Shown piece by piece: positions 43,301-52,067 of a stretch of 64,000 nt of DNA. Every line of letters begins with the position of its first letter. The stretch's first letter is position 1. The translations under genes and the position numbers were made by a program. The stretch spans positions 7,254,001 to 7,318,000 of the forward strand of contig NZ_JAPELX010000001.1 in assembly GCF_026343335.1 (NCBI RefSeq), written 5' to 3'. The notes beneath the pieces were generated by a model. The model did no database searches and was not told the origin of the DNA. It saw nothing but the letters and a program-made list of their open reading frames with translations. This DNA comes from Streptomyces sp. NBC_00078. GTDB lineage: Bacteria > Actinomycetota > Actinomycetes > Streptomycetales > Streptomycetaceae.

Positions 43301-46088
43301 GGCTGTCCGGCAGCCCGCCGAAGTCCTCGACGACGGCTCTCCAGTCGCCGCGCGCGGCGGCCGACCGGCCCTGTGCGTACAGCCGCAGCGCGGCGGCCGG
43401 CTCGGGGAAGTCGTGGATACGGTCCGGGACTTCGGCGAAGTGCTCCTGAGCCGTGTCCCACTCCTGGCACAGGGCCGAGGACCGTCCGAGGGCGTAGTGC
43501 CGCCGGGCGGGCGCGTCGGGGTGCAGCGCGTCGTCGTACGCCGCGGCCGCCGCGTCCCACTCGCCGGCCGCCTCCGCGACCCGGCCCTCGGCGAACCGGC
43601 ACTGGGCCCTGGTGTCCTCGTACGTGTCCGGCAACAGCCGCAGACACTCCAGCGCCCGAGCCCACTCACCCGACTCCGCGGCGACGGCCGCACTTTCGCG
43701 CACCCGCTCCCGCAACTCCGGGATCCAGGACCCGGGATCCGGCAGACCGTCCGCCGGCCCGGCCGGCATGTCCGCCTCTTCGGCCTCCACTCGCAGCCCG
43801 GCGGCCGCCTCCATACAAGCCAGTGCCTCGGGCCAGACACCGTCCTTGGCGGCCGCGCGGCCACGGGCGTGATGGGCCCGCAGGAGGGCGTCGTCGAAGC
43901 CGACGGCCACGGAGAACCCCTCGGCCGCCTCCTCCCATCTCTCCTGGACCTCGGCGACGCGCGCGGCGGCGTAGGCGAGCCAGGCGGGAAGGCCGGGGCA
44001 GTGCAGGCGCGACGGGGCGCCGGCGCTCACCCCGTGGGCGACGGCCGCGCTGGGCTGCGCGTGCCCGTTCACGCCTCCGGCCGTCGCGTCCCGCCGTACG
44101 TCCGGAGCCGTCGCGGCGGCGTCCGCGTACCGCGTCGTCGCCTCCTCGAACGCCTCGTGGGCCGTGCCCCAGTCGCCGGCCAGGGCAGCCGCCCGGCCGC
44201 GGGCGTGGGACGCACGGGCCGCGGCGTCGTACAGCTGCGGGCAGCGCGCGTAGGCGTCCGCCGCGGCGGACCAGTCACCGGCCTTCTCCGCGGTGCGGCC
44301 CTGCACGTAGGCCGCTCCCGCCAGCGCCGGACCGTGATCGTGCCGCAGGCCGAGGGCCTGACCGTAGGCGACGGACGCGATCGCCCAGTCGCCCCCTTCG
44401 CACGCCGTGGTCGCGCGTTCGCACGCGTCGGCCAGCGCCAGCTCGTTGGTGGCCGCGTCGCGCAGCCGTACGGCGTCACCGAACCCGGCGGGCCGCTCGG
44501 CCAGGACCTCCTCGCACAGGGCGAGGGTGCCGGCCCAGTCCGCTGCCCGCACCGCCGCGTGAGCCTGCTGCAACAGCGCGGTGAGCCGGGCGAGTTCCAG
44601 CACCTCCAGGTCCAGGACGGGCAGCCAGGCCTGCTCGCCGTGCGGCAGCGCGGCCCGGACCCCGGCCAGCGCATGCTGCGCCGCCGGGGCTTCCTCCGCC
44701 GTGAGCAGCTCGCACAGTCCCTGCACCTTCGCCCAGGCCAGCTCGTACGCGGCCTCCTGCCGCAACAGCTCCTGCTCCTCGCGGAACAGCCGGGTGTCGG
44801 TGGCGAGGATGTTGCGCACCCCCTCCCACTCCCGGCACAGCCGCTGGAAACGGGCCGCCTCGATCAGCTGGGCCGAATCCACGTCTCCGAAGGGGTCGTT
44901 GAAGGCCTTCAGCGCCTCGGCGCCCTGCCGCAGCGGATCGTGCGCCGCACGCTCGCCGTCGCGTACCCCCTTCGCCTTGAACAGCCAGCCGTGCCGGCAC
45001 TCCTCGTGCAGGAACAGCGCCGGAACCGCCCACTCGGTGGCGGTGTGCCCGGACTGGTACGAGATGCTGCGGCGGGCATACGCCATCGCCTCGTCGATCG
45101 TCTGGTTGGCTGCGATCTTCTTGAGCAGCGCGGGTCCGAAGAGCCCCGCCGACCGGTCGCTCACCCGCCCGTGCATCGCCACCACGGCCGGCACCCCGCC
45201 ACCTATCAGCGCCTGGGCGAGCCCCGAGAACGGCTCCGTGTGCGAACTGTCCGCCCCCGAACAGAGGTTGAGCACCGCCAGACGCAGCCGGGGCGCCCTC
45301 AGCAGCATGCCGCTGAGCAGGTCGGAGGGCACGTGGTCGGTGCGGCCGTCCGGAGTCTCAAGGTGCACCATGCCCTTGCCGAGCCCGGTGTCGTACGAAC
45401 CGTGGGCGATCAGCAAAACGGCCGTCGGCAGATCCGAGCGCTCGCCCAGCGCGCTCTCCAGACGGTCCCGAGTGGCCCGACGCACCAAGGTCGTCTCCAC
45501 GGCCACCTGCGGCAACTCCCGTAAAAGATGGGCGACTTCGTCTTCGCCGACCGGCAGTTCCCCGCCGTCCGGCGAGGCGTGCACGACCAGGAGCCGGATC
45601 TTGCTCGGCGCGTCCTCCGGGTCGGGCAGCCGTCGGCCGATCGGACCGCCCGGCAGCGAGCGCACCAGCGACAGACCGTCGTGCAGGGCCGTCGACTGGC
45701 CCGGCCGGGCGGCGGGCGCGCACAGCGCCTCCAGCGGCAGCGACCGCAGGGCGGGCGGCAGATCGAAGCGCAGCCGCAGTCCGCGCGCCGGCTGCATGCG
45801 CCGCACCTGCGTGTGTGCCGCGTCCAAGCACTCCGCGGCCCGCCTGCCCAGCAGCAGACCGAAGACGTCCCGTCCCAGGTCGCGCAGTCGGGACGCGGTG
45901 TCCTGGTCGCCCAGGGGCGCGAGGCCGAGCTCGGCCTCGATCAGCTGCTCCAGCCGCTCGCGGTACGCCTCGGGCCGGTCGCCCACCGCCAGCACCTCCG
46001 CGGCGCCGCCTGCCCCGCTGACCGTCAGCACATGACGATGTACGCCCGTCTGGCGCACCCGGAAGCGCAGTTCCTCGTACTCCATCAC
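40362..46088 (-). CDS. Giant CHAT caspase-like protease with TPR repeats
   Basis: 1908 residues. Residues 1-375 carry a CHAT domain: His229 in AVLLIAHGSYDTG and Cys276 in LAVLNLCSGADSS are the catalytic dyad, with GVPAVVAMHGRVSD and AYARRSISYQSGHTATEWAVPALFLHE completing the fold. Residues 380-1400 are a very long superhelix of TPR-like repeats (recurrent ARGRAAALAGDW and YAEARVAEA motifs). The last 500 residues include a Cys/His cluster (CGHCEGF) and TPRs, and this part is shared with the neighbouring TPR protein. CHAT proteases are effectors in bacterial conflict systems (for example with gasdermin or type III-E CRISPR). Start is GTG 46088 or ATG 46085, both overlapping the upstream stop. 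Confidence 0.88.
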   Translation of the reverse strand: MMEYEELRFRVRQTGVHRHVLTVSGAGGAAEVLAVGDRPEAYRERLEQLIEAELGLAPLGDQDTASRLRDLGRDVFGLLLGRRAAECLDAAHTQVRRMQPARGLRLRFDLPPALRSLPLEALCAPAARPGQSTALHDGLSLVRSLPGGPIGRRLPDPEDAPSKIRLLVVHASPDGGELPVGEDEVAHLLRELPQVAVETTLVRRATRDRLESALGERSDLPTAVLLIAHGSYDTGLGKGMVHLETPDGRTDHVPSDLLSGMLLRAPRLRLAVLNLCSGADSSHTEPFSGLAQALIGGGVPAVVAMHGRVSDRSAGLFGPALLKKIAANQTIDEAMAYARRSISYQSGHTATEWAVPALFLHEECRHGWLFKAKGVRDGERAAHDPLRQGAEALKAFNDPFGDVDSAQLIEAARFQRLCREWEGVRNILATDTRLFREEQELLRQEAAYELAWAKVQGLCELLTAEEAPAAQHALAGVRAALPHGEQAWLPVLDLEVLELARLTALLQQAHAAVRAADWAGTLALCEEVLAERPAGFGDAVRLRDAATNELALADACERATTACEGGDWAIASVAYGQALGLRHDHGPALAGAAYVQGRTAEKAGDWSAAADAYARCPQLYDAAARASHARGRAAALAGDWGTAHEAFEEATTRYADAAATAPDVRRDATAGGVNGHAQPSAAVAHGVSAGAPSRLHCPGLPAWLAYAAARVAEVQERWEEAAEGFSVAVGFDDALLRAHHARGRAAAKDGVWPEALACMEAAAGLRVEAEEADMPAGPADGLPDPGSWIPELRERVRESAAVAAESGEWARALECLRLLPDTYEDTRAQCRFAEGRVAEAAGEWDAAAAAYDDALHPDAPARRHYALGRSSALCQEWDTAQEHFAEVPDRIHDFPEPAAALRLYAQGRSAAARGDWRAVVEDFGGLPDSHADGDVGHRRRYARARLAELQEAAREDTWTSVLGHLDDVPDEALDGAVGLLRRKATGLHALSQAELERARGLFEPYSEDDEEFARLHGYVLARLHERDEAWREALAAYRALPGSHADVAPRCRYAEARVAEAVAEGAEQWRAVREAYGELADAFADDGGFADAAVRAQYARARLAEAEGDWEEACRSADALRAHADAPRVAAYARGRLTESRRDWHRAVDAFRASGPYRDAEARLAHGEGRLLEEQGRFAAAAEAYERAGGAHEGARAQAARLRGVLRLAWVDGAIGEPLVADPFALQDETFPYLALRDAGVGPGSSMDVVNEVSFTLMERQDTSWTWPERVAWDRLRVPARRLELDALLYRWHAPAAVREAVAHLAPGDGPDPLVALCERFPRDAPLLLLLARGREAAVTAWEERLTGTPGDMAVVHGLAVARLWQARELEHSGAWEHAVRAWEQALAYWAALLSDEGYWDGWRTERAGCYQRAVSPDDLARLRRDLSLRLSDRLAAGEETHTDQDRPEQAAAYRRLTTLFEAELGGARVLKEVGGLPTVPGTAVALACGPQYLHMLRLEVPLAERVAELSTAAQHGHDPGEFTVRRLRWAFSALAGAYALAEAHRFEEALGALPELAALPDLPQDCAGPGVAPGTHIEGCGHCEGFVRGDPAYLQLPRRRARFVQDGAALAVHARLALAQAALTSGLGGLSRAVEHWGQAVTAATNAGMQGRITGAVVQMVLGRVEALIDTPGEQRDAALDEAVALIEQVKPVLQPLARELAAQLDAQLSLILSMRGVWRASTRARYGLPLDAPAGEADLRRALELNPESGHARGNLVRALVYTLDERTSDPVEQLGLLEEAIGLLHTGLRQQLAHNYRETLAEALNALERLVALRIGIDGLAELIRATHHDKPENETDPAALAENLVERARHKREQQGDPAVAVHLLIHAVRTDPSSERIRGFLLKAVHGWRDTLRGPGHEEDGTC

Positions 46089-48889
46089 TGCGGCAGTCCC
46101 CCGATCCGCCCCTGCTCCAACTCCGAGTGAACCAGGGCGAGATCGGATTCCACCAGATCCCGTAGCCGAGTGAGTTCAGGATCCCCGGGAAAGTGCGCCA
46201 ACGCGGCCGTGACCTGGTCCAGCGCCTCCTGCAGCCTGTTCCTGCACCCCACGAGGCTTCCCGACCACCGCATGCGTGCGCCGAGGATGCGGAGTACGAC
46301 GCCCAGGTTGGCCTGCGCCCTGTGCAGATGCGGGTTGAGCTCGACCGCACGACGCAGGTCTCTGGCCGGGCCTTCCAGCCGGCTCATGTCACGGTTGGCC
46401 TGCGTGATGCCCCGGTCGGTCAGCACGCGCGCCAACTGCCCTTTCAAGCGGTCGGGTTGACTGTCCCTGAGCAGGGTGTACGCGGCCTCCAGCGTCGCGC
46501 CCGCCGCGACGATGTCGCCGGCCCGGTGCAGCGCCTTGGCCGCGCCGAGCGCCGTGTCGGCGACGATCCCCTCGACCTCGGCGCCCTGCCCGATGGCCTC
46601 GGCATGCACGAGCGCCTTCTGCCAACCGGCCTCGGCCCTGCGGACGTCGGGCCTGGCCGGGGTCAACGCCGCCCGCGCCTGCGCCAGTCGTGCCGCCAGC
46701 GCCAGTGCCCGCCCGTCCCGCAGCAACAGCGCGTGCCTGCCGGCCTGTCCGACGTAGGCCGGGTTGCGCCGGTCGAAGTGAACGCAGTCGGGTTCACAGA
46801 CGGGGGCACGGGCGGGCCGGCTCCGAGCGGACCCGGAGGGCGCCGGAGTGTGCCCCGGGACGGCGGCGGGCGTGCTGTCGGGCTGCTCGCCCGCGTGCGT
46901 CCCGGTGATTTGTGCGGGGTGGGTCGTGGGTCCTCCCGTGGCGGCGGGGACGCGGTTCGGCTGTTCGGCGCCGTGCTGCCTGCCGTCGGCGCCGCTTCTT
47001 CCCCGGACTCGGCAACTCGGGCAGCGGAGGCCGGACAGGGCGTCCAGCGCTTCCCCGGGGCGGTCGAGACGGAGCAGGGCCTGAGCGAAGCCGATATGGG
47101 AGAAGGACTGACGCAGCGCCGGTGCCGCCTCGCCCGCCGCAGCGACGAACGCGCCCAGCTCCGGTTCCCTGCCCAGCTCCACGATCCGTAACGGCCCGCA
47201 GACCAGGGGCGCGGAACGGGTCGCGAGCGGCAGCCCGCCGGACTCCGCCAGCAGGCGCGCCGCCTCGATCTCGCGATTCAGCAGCGCCTCGGGGGAGGTC
47301 CGGTCACCGGCCTCCGGCGCGGGCATTCGGGCTTCGAGTCGGGCCTGGAGGTCGGCCCGGAGCGCGGCGAGGGTCTTGTCGTCGACGCTCACTCCATACC
47401 GCTGCGCCGCTTCGCCGCGCCGGTGCTCCCAGAAGACGGCGTCGTGCAAGAGGCCGGCCCACGCCGCGACACACCGCGCCCAGGCGTGGGCCACGTCCAC
47501 ACCACTGCCGCCGTTGCCACCGCCGACACCGGACGCACCAGGTATCCGGAGGGTCCGGCTGCCTGCTTCGCGCGGACTGCCTGCGCTGCCTGTGCTGCCC
47601 GCGCTGCTTGTGCCGGCTGCGCGAGGCGCGCCGGCTGTGCGGACTTCGTCGGCCCTTCGTCGCGGCCCGGTCACACCGGTCGATGAGGTGTGCTCACCGT
47701 CTCCGGTGCCGGTACCTGCCGCGCCGTTCTCGCTCGGCCCGCCCGCCGGCGCCACCGTGTCGCCCACGCCCCCTGTCCCGCCCCTGTCGGCGCCGCCGTG
47801 CCCGTCTGCGTCGGGGGCCGGTGCCTGCCAGGCCATCACCGCCAAGGTGTGGGCGAGGTGACGGTCGGTGGGCGCGGAGCGCGACGCGGTGGCGAGTATC
47901 GCGAGCCCGTCCTCGCGGCGGCCGCTCAGACAGAGGGCCACCGCGTGGGGTACGGCGAACTCCCTTTCACCAGGGTCGAGTTGGCGCGCCCGGTCGAGGA
48001 GCGCCACGGCTCGGCTCCAGTCGGCGGCAGCCCGGGAGCGCCCCTGCGGCCCGGTGGCCCGGGCACGCTCCATGGCGGAGCGTGCAGCCGCGCCCAGCAG
48101 CCGGGCGACGTCATGCGCCGTGGCCCCGGACAGGGCAGCCAGCACCCAGCGGGCCTCCGCGTCCAAGGCGCCGACGCGCTCAGCGGACCGTAAGTCGGCG
48201 AGCGCGTCGGCGGGGCGGCCGAGCCGTACGCGGACATAGGCACGCTGCACGAGCGCCGGACCGTCCCCGTCCCACCGCTCCACGACCTCCGTGAACCTCA
48301 ACTCGGCCAGCTCGTAGGCACCTTGCTGATGCGCGCCCCGGTGAGCGGCCGAACAGCCCAGCCAGTACAGCGGATCCCGGTCCACCGGTCGCAACCGCGC
48401 CGCCCGCCTGAACTCCTTCTCAGCCCACCCGGTTTCCCCCGCATCGAGCAACAGCCGCCCCAGCCCGACATGCGCCCGCGCGGCCAGCCGATCGGGAGAG
48501 CCATCGGTCTCCCTTTCCGGGCTGCCGTCTACCGGCGTCCCGTCGTCCGCCGGTACGGCGTCAGGCCAGGTCCGCTCGGCTGAGGCCGCGTCTCCTTCGC
48601 TCCCCGGCTCGGGGTTGCCGTCCTCCGGCGTCCCGGGGCCCGCCGGCCCCGCACCAGGCAAAGCCTGCCCCGCTGCGGCCGCATCTGCCGTGGCCCCTGG
48701 CTCCGGGCTGGCGTCCTCCAGCGGGCCGACCCGCTCCAGGACCGCGCGGAAGGCATGTTCCGCTCCCGTCAGGTCCCCGGTGGACAGAAGGGCCTCGCCC
48801 TGGTCGCAGTCCTGTCGGAGCCGGTTCAGTTCGCCGGGCTGCATCTGGTTCTCGGCCCCCGATCCGTGGTGCACCTCGTCGCAGGCCAT
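46085..48889 (-). CDS. TPR-repeat protein with module shared with the CHAT protein
   Basis: 934 residues from ATG 48889. A longer frame to 48937 would overlap the previous gene. TPR helices near the start (LRQDCDQGEALLSTGDLTGA) are followed by a low-complexity Pro/Glu/Asp segment and more TPRs (AHVGLGRLLLDAGETGWAEK). A Gly/Ala/Thr-rich linker comes before a C-terminal module starting AWARCVAAWAGLLHDAVFW. That module contains GLPLATRSAPLVCGPLRIVE, a CPSCR and CEPDCVHF cluster, and a last TPR RDLRRAVELNPHLHRAQ. No enzymatic motif. It may compete or cooperate with the CHAT protein for a shared partner. Confidence 0.8.
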   Translation of the reverse strand: MACDEVHHGSGAENQMQPGELNRLRQDCDQGEALLSTGDLTGAEHAFRAVLERVGPLEDASPEPGATADAAAAGQALPGAGPAGPGTPEDGNPEPGSEGDAASAERTWPDAVPADDGTPVDGSPERETDGSPDRLAARAHVGLGRLLLDAGETGWAEKEFRRAARLRPVDRDPLYWLGCSAAHRGAHQQGAYELAELRFTEVVERWDGDGPALVQRAYVRVRLGRPADALADLRSAERVGALDAEARWVLAALSGATAHDVARLLGAAARSAMERARATGPQGRSRAAADWSRAVALLDRARQLDPGEREFAVPHAVALCLSGRREDGLAILATASRSAPTDRHLAHTLAVMAWQAPAPDADGHGGADRGGTGGVGDTVAPAGGPSENGAAGTGTGDGEHTSSTGVTGPRRRADEVRTAGAPRAAGTSSAGSTGSAGSPREAGSRTLRIPGASGVGGGNGGSGVDVAHAWARCVAAWAGLLHDAVFWEHRRGEAAQRYGVSVDDKTLAALRADLQARLEARMPAPEAGDRTSPEALLNREIEAARLLAESGGLPLATRSAPLVCGPLRIVELGREPELGAFVAAAGEAAPALRQSFSHIGFAQALLRLDRPGEALDALSGLRCPSCRVRGRSGADGRQHGAEQPNRVPAATGGPTTHPAQITGTHAGEQPDSTPAAVPGHTPAPSGSARSRPARAPVCEPDCVHFDRRNPAYVGQAGRHALLLRDGRALALAARLAQARAALTPARPDVRRAEAGWQKALVHAEAIGQGAEVEGIVADTALGAAKALHRAGDIVAAGATLEAAYTLLRDSQPDRLKGQLARVLTDRGITQANRDMSRLEGPARDLRRAVELNPHLHRAQANLGVVLRILGARMRWSGSLVGCRNRLQEALDQVTAALAHFPGDPELTRLRDLVESDLALVHSELEQGRIGGLPQ

Positions 48890-48903
48890 GTCGTCGCCGC
48901 GCC

Positions 48904-49377
48904 TCAGCCCGCCGCCTCGTCCAGCTCGGACCGCCACCTGCCGAGCGCGCGGTCGTAGTGGAGGGGCCCGACGGCGAACCGGCTCAGATCGAGCGCCGCC
49001 AACTGCTCGTACGCGCCCTGCGGCAGATCCGCCTCCAGGACGATCCGCAGCCTGGTCCGCTCGTCGTGCAGCACCAGTGGGCGGGGGGCCTGAACCAGCG
49101 CGGCGTCGTCGCGCCCGGCCAGGCGCCCCACGAGGCCCTTCAGCGCCCGGTAGCCGTCCTTCACCGCCTCACCGCCCAGCCCACTGAGGAAGGCCTGCAG
49201 GGGCAGCGACGCCAGGACCAGCCACTGGAGTTCGGCCGGGCCGCGATGATCGATCGTCCGCCGGACTCGGAGCGCGGGCGCACCCAACTCGGCGAATCCC
49301 GCGGTCAGTTCCCGCTCCAGCTCCGCGGACACGTCGTGGGTGAGCAGCAGTTCCGCGCGCAGCGGTGTCTCGGTCAT
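48904..49377 (-). CDS. Small protein of unknown function, first gene of the chaperone/CHAT operon
   Basis: 157 residues from ATG 49377 with GGAGG 9 bases upstream. It has an alpha/beta look: strand LRAELLLTHDVSAELERELT, a hydrophobic central helix (LQWLVLASLPLQAFLSGLG) that might lie on a membrane, KDGYRALKGLVGRL, then strands RTRLRIVLEADLP and a C-terminal helix. I do not recognise a family. Being promoter-proximal it may be a regulator or sensor component. It ends 14 bases before the TPR gene start. Confidence 0.65.
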   Translation of the reverse strand: MTETPLRAELLLTHDVSAELERELTAGFAELGAPALRVRRTIDHRGPAELQWLVLASLPLQAFLSGLGGEAVKDGYRALKGLVGRLAGRDDAALVQAPRPLVLHDERTRLRIVLEADLPQGAYEQLAALDLSRFAVGPLHYDRALGRWRSELDEAAG

Positions 49378-49529
49378 GACGGCCTACCTCCCCCGGGCCG
49401 CTACGGCCGGTCGGCTTCCATGTGGCGCCCGAGCCTAGGCCCCACGGATCGCCGTCCGCCACCTGAACGGCCTTGCCTCCACCCCTACTTGCCAGTACTG
49501 CCACAGCCCCGGTCAGCGCACCTGCGCGG

Positions 49530-49556
49530 GTAGAGGTGGTAGGGGTGGTAGGGGTG
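49530..49556. repeat. Three tandem 9-bp repeats in a divergent promoter region
   Basis: GTAGAGGTG, GTAGGGGTG, GTAGGGGTG in direct succession; the first unit differs at one base. They lie about 150 bases from the start of the minus-strand operon and about 110 from the geosmin synthase start. Regular 9-bp phasing suggests a protein-binding array but could be chance slippage. Confidence 0.6.
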
Positions 49557-49667
49557 AACTTCACAAGAGTCCGTCGGGACTCCCAAAATCACTCCTGATT
49601 CACGCGATGGTGTGATCATGTCCGGCCCCGCGGATGAGCCCCGAGGGCCACGGGTAGGGCCCCGGCC

Positions 49668-51836
49668 ATGACGCAGCAGCCCTTCGAACTCCCGCACTTC
49701 TACATGCCGTACCCCGCGCGGCTGAACCCACATGTCGACGAGGCGCGTGCCCATTCGACCGAGTGGGCACGCGGGATGGGCATGCTGGAGGGGTCCGGGA
49801 TCTGGGAGCAGTCCGACCTCGAAGCACACGACTACGGCCTGCTCTGCGCATACACCCACCCCGAATGCGACGGCCCGGCCCTCTCCCTGATCACCGACTG
49901 GTACGTGTGGGTCTTCTTCTTCGACGACCACTTCCTGGAGACCTTCAAGCGCACCCAGGACCGCGTCGGCGGCAAGGCCTACCTCGACCGGCTGCCGCTG
50001 TTCATGCCCATGGACCTGTCGACTGCGATGCCCGAGCCGCAGAACCCGGTGGAGGCCGGCCTCGCCGACCTGTGGACACGCACGGTGCCGTCGATGTCCG
50101 CCGACTGGCGCCAGCGCTTCGCCGTAGCCACCGAGCACCTCCTCAACGAGTCGCTGTGGGAGCTGTCCAACATCAACGAGGGGCGGATCGCCAACCCCGT
50201 CGAGTACATCGAGATGCGCCGCAAGGTGGGCGGCGCACCCTGGTCGGCCGGGCTGGTGGAGTACGCGACGGCCGAAGTCCCGGCATCCGTCGCGCGGTCG
50301 AGGCCGCTGCGCGTGCTGATGGAGACGTTCTCCGACGCCGTCCATCTGCGCAACGACCTGTTCTCCTACCAGCGCGAGGTGGAGGACGAGGGCGAGCTCA
50401 GCAACGGCGTGCTGGTTCTGGAGACGTTCTTCGGCTGCACCACGCAGGAGGCCGCCGACACCGTCAACGACGTCCTCACCTCCCGGCTCCACCAGTTCGA
50501 GCACACCGCGCTCACCGAAGTGCCCGCGGTGGCACTCGAGACGGGCCTCGCCCCGCCCGAGGTCACCGCCGTCGCCAAGTACACACAGGGCCTGCAGGAC
50601 TGGCAGTCCGGCGGCCACGAGTGGCACATGCGCTCCAGCCGCTACATGAACGCCCGCGCGCGGTCCACGAATCCGTGGCACGGCCTGACCGGGCCCGGCA
50701 CCTCCGCCGCGGATGTCGGCGCCCTCCTCGCGGCGGCCGGGGCCGAGCGCCTGCGCGCACACACGCACGTGCCGTTCCAGAAGGTCGGCCCGTCTTTGCT
50801 GCCCGACTTCCACATGCCCTACGAGGTGGAACTGAGCCCGCACCTGGACGGCGCCCGGCACCGGCTCACCGACTGGGCGCACGACACGGGCATCCTCCAG
50901 GAGGGCGTCTGGGACGAGGACAAGCTGGCCTCCTGCGACCTTCCGCTCTGCGCGGCGGGCCTCGATCCGGACGCGACGCCGGAAGCCCTGGACCTCAGCT
51001 CGCAGTGGCTGGCCTGGGGCACGTACGGGGACGACTACTATCCGCTCGTCTTCGGCCACCGACGCGACCTGGCCGCCGCCAGGCTGACCACACAGCGTCT
51101 GTCGGACTGCATGCCGGTCGACGGTCAGCAGCCCCTCGTCCCGGTCAACGGCATGGAACGCGGCCTGATCGACCTGTGGGTACGCACGACCGCGGAGATG
51201 ACCCCGGACCAACGGCGCACGCTCAAGGCCGCGGTGGACGTGATGACCGAGAGCTGGGTGTGGGAGCTCTCCAACCAGCTGCAGAACCGCATCCCCGACC
51301 CGGTCGACTACCTGGAGATGCGCCGCGCCACCTTCGGCTCCGACCTCACCATGAGCCTGTGCCGGATGGGCCACGGCCCCGCCGTACCGCCCGAGGTCTA
51401 CCGCAGCGGCCCCCTGCGCTCCCTGGAGAACGCGGCCGCGGACTACGCATGCCTGGTCAACGACGTCTTCTCGTACCAGAAGGAGATCGAGTACGAGGGC
51501 GAGATCCACAACGCCGTCCTCGTCGTACAGAACTTCTTCGGCATCGACTACCCGACCGCACTCTCCGTCATCCATGACCTGATGACCCAGCGCATGCAGC
51601 AGTTCGAGCACGTCGCCGCGCACGAACTGCCCATCACCTATGACGACTTCGGCCTTTCGGAGGAGGCCCGCGAGATCATGGCCGGCTATGTGACGGACCT
51701 GCAGAACTGGATGGCGGGCATTCTCAACTGGCATCGGCAGGTGGACCGTTACAAGTCCGACTACCTGTCCCGCCGCACCCACACCTTCCTGCCGGACCAG
51801 CCACCCTCGGCAATGCCCGCAGGCCACACACGCTGA
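49668..51836 (+). CDS. geoA: Germacradienol/geosmin synthase
   Basis: 722 residues, the family's normal length. Two terpene-synthase domains. N-terminal: DDHFLE with Asp86/Asp87 and the Mg2+ triad NDLFSYQREVE near residue 229, which turn farnesyl diphosphate into germacradienol. C-terminal: DDYYP near 455 and NDVFSYQKEIE near 598, which fragment germacradienol to geosmin and acetone. The N-terminus MTQQPFELPHFYMPYPARL matches the family. The C-terminal Asp-rich motif is DDYYP instead of a full DDxxE, as known for this half. It is the earthy odorant gene, usually tied to sporulation. A hairpin follows the stop. Confidence 0.97.
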   Translation: MTQQPFELPHFYMPYPARLNPHVDEARAHSTEWARGMGMLEGSGIWEQSDLEAHDYGLLCAYTHPECDGPALSLITDWYVWVFFFDDHFLETFKRTQDRVGGKAYLDRLPLFMPMDLSTAMPEPQNPVEAGLADLWTRTVPSMSADWRQRFAVATEHLLNESLWELSNINEGRIANPVEYIEMRRKVGGAPWSAGLVEYATAEVPASVARSRPLRVLMETFSDAVHLRNDLFSYQREVEDEGELSNGVLVLETFFGCTTQEAADTVNDVLTSRLHQFEHTALTEVPAVALETGLAPPEVTAVAKYTQGLQDWQSGGHEWHMRSSRYMNARARSTNPWHGLTGPGTSAADVGALLAAAGAERLRAHTHVPFQKVGPSLLPDFHMPYEVELSPHLDGARHRLTDWAHDTGILQEGVWDEDKLASCDLPLCAAGLDPDATPEALDLSSQWLAWGTYGDDYYPLVFGHRRDLAAARLTTQRLSDCMPVDGQQPLVPVNGMERGLIDLWVRTTAEMTPDQRRTLKAAVDVMTESWVWELSNQLQNRIPDPVDYLEMRRATFGSDLTMSLCRMGHGPAVPPEVYRSGPLRSLENAAADYACLVNDVFSYQKEIEYEGEIHNAVLVVQNFFGIDYPTALSVIHDLMTQRMQQFEHVAAHELPITYDDFGLSEEAREIMAGYVTDLQNWMAGILNWHRQVDRYKSDYLSRRTHTFLPDQPPSAMPAGHTR

Positions 51837-51864
51837 CTCTCGGCCTGTGCCACGTGTGCCACCG

Positions 51865-51914
51865 CGGCTCGCGCCGGTGCCCGGACCATCGGGTGCGGGT
51901 GCGGGCGCGAGCCG
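51865..51914. terminator. Hairpin after geosmin synthase gene
   Basis: CGGCTCGCGCC (51865-51875) pairs perfectly with GGCGCGAGCCG (51904-51914). An inner CCCG/CGGG pairing extends it. It lies 30-80 bases after the geoA stop. Confidence 0.65.
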
Positions 51915-52067
51915 TCGCCGTACCCCTTCGGGCCCGAAGGGCGAGGCCGTCCCGGGTGCGTCCGGGGACCCCCGGTTCCCGGCCGCACCTGACCGCGGGT
52001 CAGTCTCACTCGTTCGTGGCTCGTCGCGCGCCGAAGCCCCGGGTAGCACTCCAGTCGGAGGCGATCC

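Noticed and set aside
40383..45524. 1713-codon open frame on the plus strand opposite the CHAT gene
   Set aside because: Arg/Gly/Pro/Gln-rich and without any domain. It is an antisense shadow produced by high GC and codon bias of the CHAT gene.
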